Below are positions 62,299 to 64,000 of a stretch of DNA of 64,000 nucleotides, in pieces. Both the position numbers and the translations under genes were made by a program. Position 1 is the first letter of the stretch. Each line of letters opens with the position of its first letter. The stretch lies in NCBI GenBank assembly GCA_934591635.1, contig CAKTPI010000001.1:124001-188000 (forward strand). Reading direction: 5' to 3'. The DNA comes from an uncultured Oscillospiraceae bacterium. Lineage in GTDB: Bacteria; Bacillota; Clostridia; Oscillospirales; Oscillospiraceae. The notes beneath the pieces were generated by a model, which was not told where the DNA came from, searched no databases, and saw only the letters and a list, made by a program, of their open reading frames with translations.

Positions 62299-63627
62299 AT
62301 GGATACAAAAGAGAAGCAGCGAGAGACTGTACCCCGCAGGCGACCAACCAAACAGGGCAGCCAGCCGCCGGTTCGGCGTCCGCCCAGCAAGACAGCAGGG
62401 CAGACGGCATACCCGCGGAAGTCGGTGCCGGAAACGGCAGAGTCCTATGAGGTGTATGTTCCGGATGCGGAAAGTCAGCGCACGCGGCACGCATCCGGCG
62501 CAGATCGGGTGGATGCGCCTGCCCGTCCCCGTTCCAAGGCAGCCGCACCGGCGAAAAGACGCCCTGCCTCCGGCAAGGATGCGCAGTACCATCCCTATCG
62601 TCAGGCAACTCAGCGGACAAAAGCGGCCAAGAAGCAGAATTTCAAGCAAAGCATTTCACGGTTTTTCTCTGCACAGAACCCGGTTGCAAAGCTTTTTTAC
62701 AAGGAAGACCCGGCAGTATTTGGCGATGATGTCAGTACGGCCCGCAGACTGAAGCGGGAGGCGGAACTGGAGAAAAAGCGCAAGCGCGCGGAACGTCTGA
62801 ACACCCCGGCTGCGATCTATACCCAGCCCACCGCGTTCAACAGCCGCCGCCTGGCCATTCAGCTGACCACGATTCTTGCTGTGGTTCTGGCGCTGGTGCT
62901 TGGCATGTCTGTGTTCTTCAAGGTAAAGCACGTGGGCGTATCCGGTATAAATGTTTACGATGCCCAAACGGTGAAGGAAGCTTCCGGCATTAAGGAAGGG
63001 GACAACCTGTTTACCTTTGGCCGCACCAGTGCTTCCGGCAAGATCATTGCCAAGCTGCCGTATGTAAAAAGTGCCAGGATTGGAATAAAATTGCCGGATA
63101 CGGTTATTATTGAGGTAGAGGAAGCTGCCGTTGTTTATTCCATTCAGGATCAGGACGGCGTGTGGTGGCTGATAAATTCCGACGGTAAAGTGGTGGAGCA
63201 GACCAACGCCCAGAACGCCGGCAACTATACCAAGGTGCTGGGAGTGACCATCTATCAGCCCCAGTCCGGCGAATACGGTGTTGCCACCGAAGAGGCCCCA
63301 ACGGAGACCGATCCCACCACCGGAGAGGCGGTTCCTGCCTTGATTACCGGTGCCCAGCGCCTGAATGCAGCCCTGGACATCCTGCAGGAGCTGGAAAACA
63401 ACGATATCGTTGGCGATGCGGCCAGCGTGGATGTGAGTCAGCTTCAGGACATTATCCTGTGGTATGGCACACAGTATCAGGTGAACTTGGGCAGCATCGA
63501 CAGAATTGCGCTGAAAATCAGCTATATGAAGAATGCCGTTCTGCAAATGAACGATTATCAGACGGGCATTCTGGATATCAGCTTTACCACCTGGCCGGAT
63601 CAGGTCGGCTATACGCCCTTTGGCTGA
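62299..63627 (+). CDS. ftsQ: Cell division protein FtsQ/DivIB
   Basis: A 442-aa bitopic protein, long because of a basic, disordered cytoplasmic N-terminus of about 190 residues. One transmembrane helix (about 194-214, TTILAVVLALVLGMSVFF) is followed by a POTRA domain (VKHVGVSGINVYDAQTVKEA, then PDTVIIEVEEAAVVYSI) and the FtsQ beta domain. Part of the FtsQ-FtsL-FtsB divisome complex. AGGAGG precedes the ATG. Confidence 0.92.
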   Translation: MDTKEKQRETVPRRRPTKQGSQPPVRRPPSKTAGQTAYPRKSVPETAESYEVYVPDAESQRTRHASGADRVDAPARPRSKAAAPAKRRPASGKDAQYHPYRQATQRTKAAKKQNFKQSISRFFSAQNPVAKLFYKEDPAVFGDDVSTARRLKREAELEKKRKRAERLNTPAAIYTQPTAFNSRRLAIQLTTILAVVLALVLGMSVFFKVKHVGVSGINVYDAQTVKEASGIKEGDNLFTFGRTSASGKIIAKLPYVKSARIGIKLPDTVIIEVEEAAVVYSIQDQDGVWWLINSDGKVVEQTNAQNAGNYTKVLGVTIYQPQSGEYGVATEEAPTETDPTTGEAVPALITGAQRLNAALDILQELENNDIVGDAASVDVSQLQDIILWYGTQYQVNLGSIDRIALKISYMKNAVLQMNDYQTGILDISFTTWPDQVGYTPFG

Positions 63628-63660
63628 CGGGAATATTTTGACGAAAAATAAGATTTCCTA

Positions 63661-63689
63661 TTGACCAATTCGCATTTTCACGTTAGAAT
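63661..63689 (+). promoter_or_regulatory. Promoter of ftsZ
   Basis: TTGACC (63661-63666), a 17-bp spacer and TAGAAT (63684-63689), allowing ftsZ expression independent of the upstream cluster. Confidence 0.7.
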
Positions 63690-63763
63690 AGAAAAGAATA
63701 GGTGAAATTACTGCGGCAGTTCTGGCTGCGCTTGCGTATCACGATACATAGGAGGAAGAATAT

Positions 63764-64000
63764 ATGTCCGAAAGTTTACAGGAGCGTGTGGTCAAAATCA
63801 AGGTCATTGGTGTTGGCGGCGCTGGTAATAACGTTATCAACCGCATGATCGAGTCCGGCGTGGATGGCGTGGAGTTCATCGCGGTCAATACTGATAAGCA
63901 GGATCTGAATAAGTCCGTCTGCAAGAACAAAATTCAGATTGGTGAAAAGCTGACCAACGGCATGGGTGCCGGCTCTAAGCCGGAGATCGGCAAAAAGTCT
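63764..64000 (+). CDS. ftsZ: Cell division protein FtsZ (5' part, cut by window edge)
   Basis: The first 79 residues are visible. [20 protein letters not shown] is the start of the tubulin-like GTPase domain, followed by [11 protein letters not shown] and [14 protein letters not shown]. The GGGTGTGS tubulin signature would lie beyond the window. AGGAGG precedes the ATG. ftsA, usually just upstream, is missing between ftsQ and ftsZ. Confidence 0.97.
   Translation, partial: MSESLQERVVKIKVIGVGGAGNNVINRMIESGVDGVEFIAVNTDKQDLNKSVCKNKIQIGEKLTNGMGAGSKPEIGKKS

Overview
The window looks like chromosomal DNA of a spore-forming, low-to-mid GC Gram-positive bacterium of class Clostridia. An Oscillospiraceae/Ruminococcaceae-like gut anaerobe is my best guess. 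Supporting signs are strong AGGAGG ribosome binding sites, sigma-A promoters with 16-18 bp spacers, spore genes (spoVAD, spoVAE, spmA, spmB), an SpoVD-like PBP with PASTA domains, IreB, a meso-DAP-type MurE motif, a small 2x[4Fe-4S] ferredoxin, an LPXTG/sortase pilus system and three classic Firmicutes leader RNAs (FMN, T-box, c-di-GMP-I). The taxon is inferred from gene content only.

Layout. 1-2.7 kb: tail of a GH3-like hydrolase, then a GH3 beta-glycosidase with swapped domain order behind a promoter with three 10-bp repeats spaced exactly 21 bp. 2.7-3.7 kb (minus): riboflavin transporter ribU under an FMN riboswitch. 3.7-7.6 kb: DUF4830-like protein, RsuA-type pseudouridine synthase, PucR/CdaR-type regulator, small kinase-like protein, GNAT. 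7.7-18.2 kb: a long co-directional run ktrB-ktrA-trmH-like-dprA-topA-trmFO-plsX-rnc-sugar kinase. 18.3-21.9 kb: glycan operon (GT4, GT2, flippase), then tRNA-Leu(GAG). 22.3-26.2 kb: truncated receiver protein, then minus-strand spore genes with an Asn/Gln-rich micropeptide, an SH3-NlpC/P60 hydrolase, a small unknown protein and ireB. 26.3-30.1 kb (minus): pheT and pheS under a T-box.

30.3-41.5 kb is the most distinctive part. A sigma-A promoter and a c-di-GMP-I riboswitch with an overlapping terminator precede a seven-gene sortase-pilus operon: coiled-coil protein, signal peptidase I, a 1944-aa LPQTG adhesin with a Cys/His-rich head, LPSTG backbone pilin, class C sortase, LPQTG minor pilin and a second sortase. 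The arrangement suggests that c-di-GMP controls surface pili by transcription termination, and the competing helices suggest an ON switch.

41.6-51.7 kb: a DEDD exonuclease, a secreted leucine-rich-repeat protein, spmAB (minus), a rearranged and decaying patch (response-regulator tail fused head-on to a beheaded flippase, followed by a frameshifted DUF368/PopT gene), then rsmI, a tRNA methyltransferase and a ferredoxin (minus) and a ClpC-type ATPase. 51.7-64 kb: the dcw cell-wall/division cluster mraZ-rsmH-ftsL-PBP-murE-murF-mraY-ftsW-murG-ftsQ-ftsZ (ftsZ cut by the window edge). It lacks murD, murC, murB and ftsA at their usual places. I saw no CRISPR array, insertion sequence, rRNA or phage genes.
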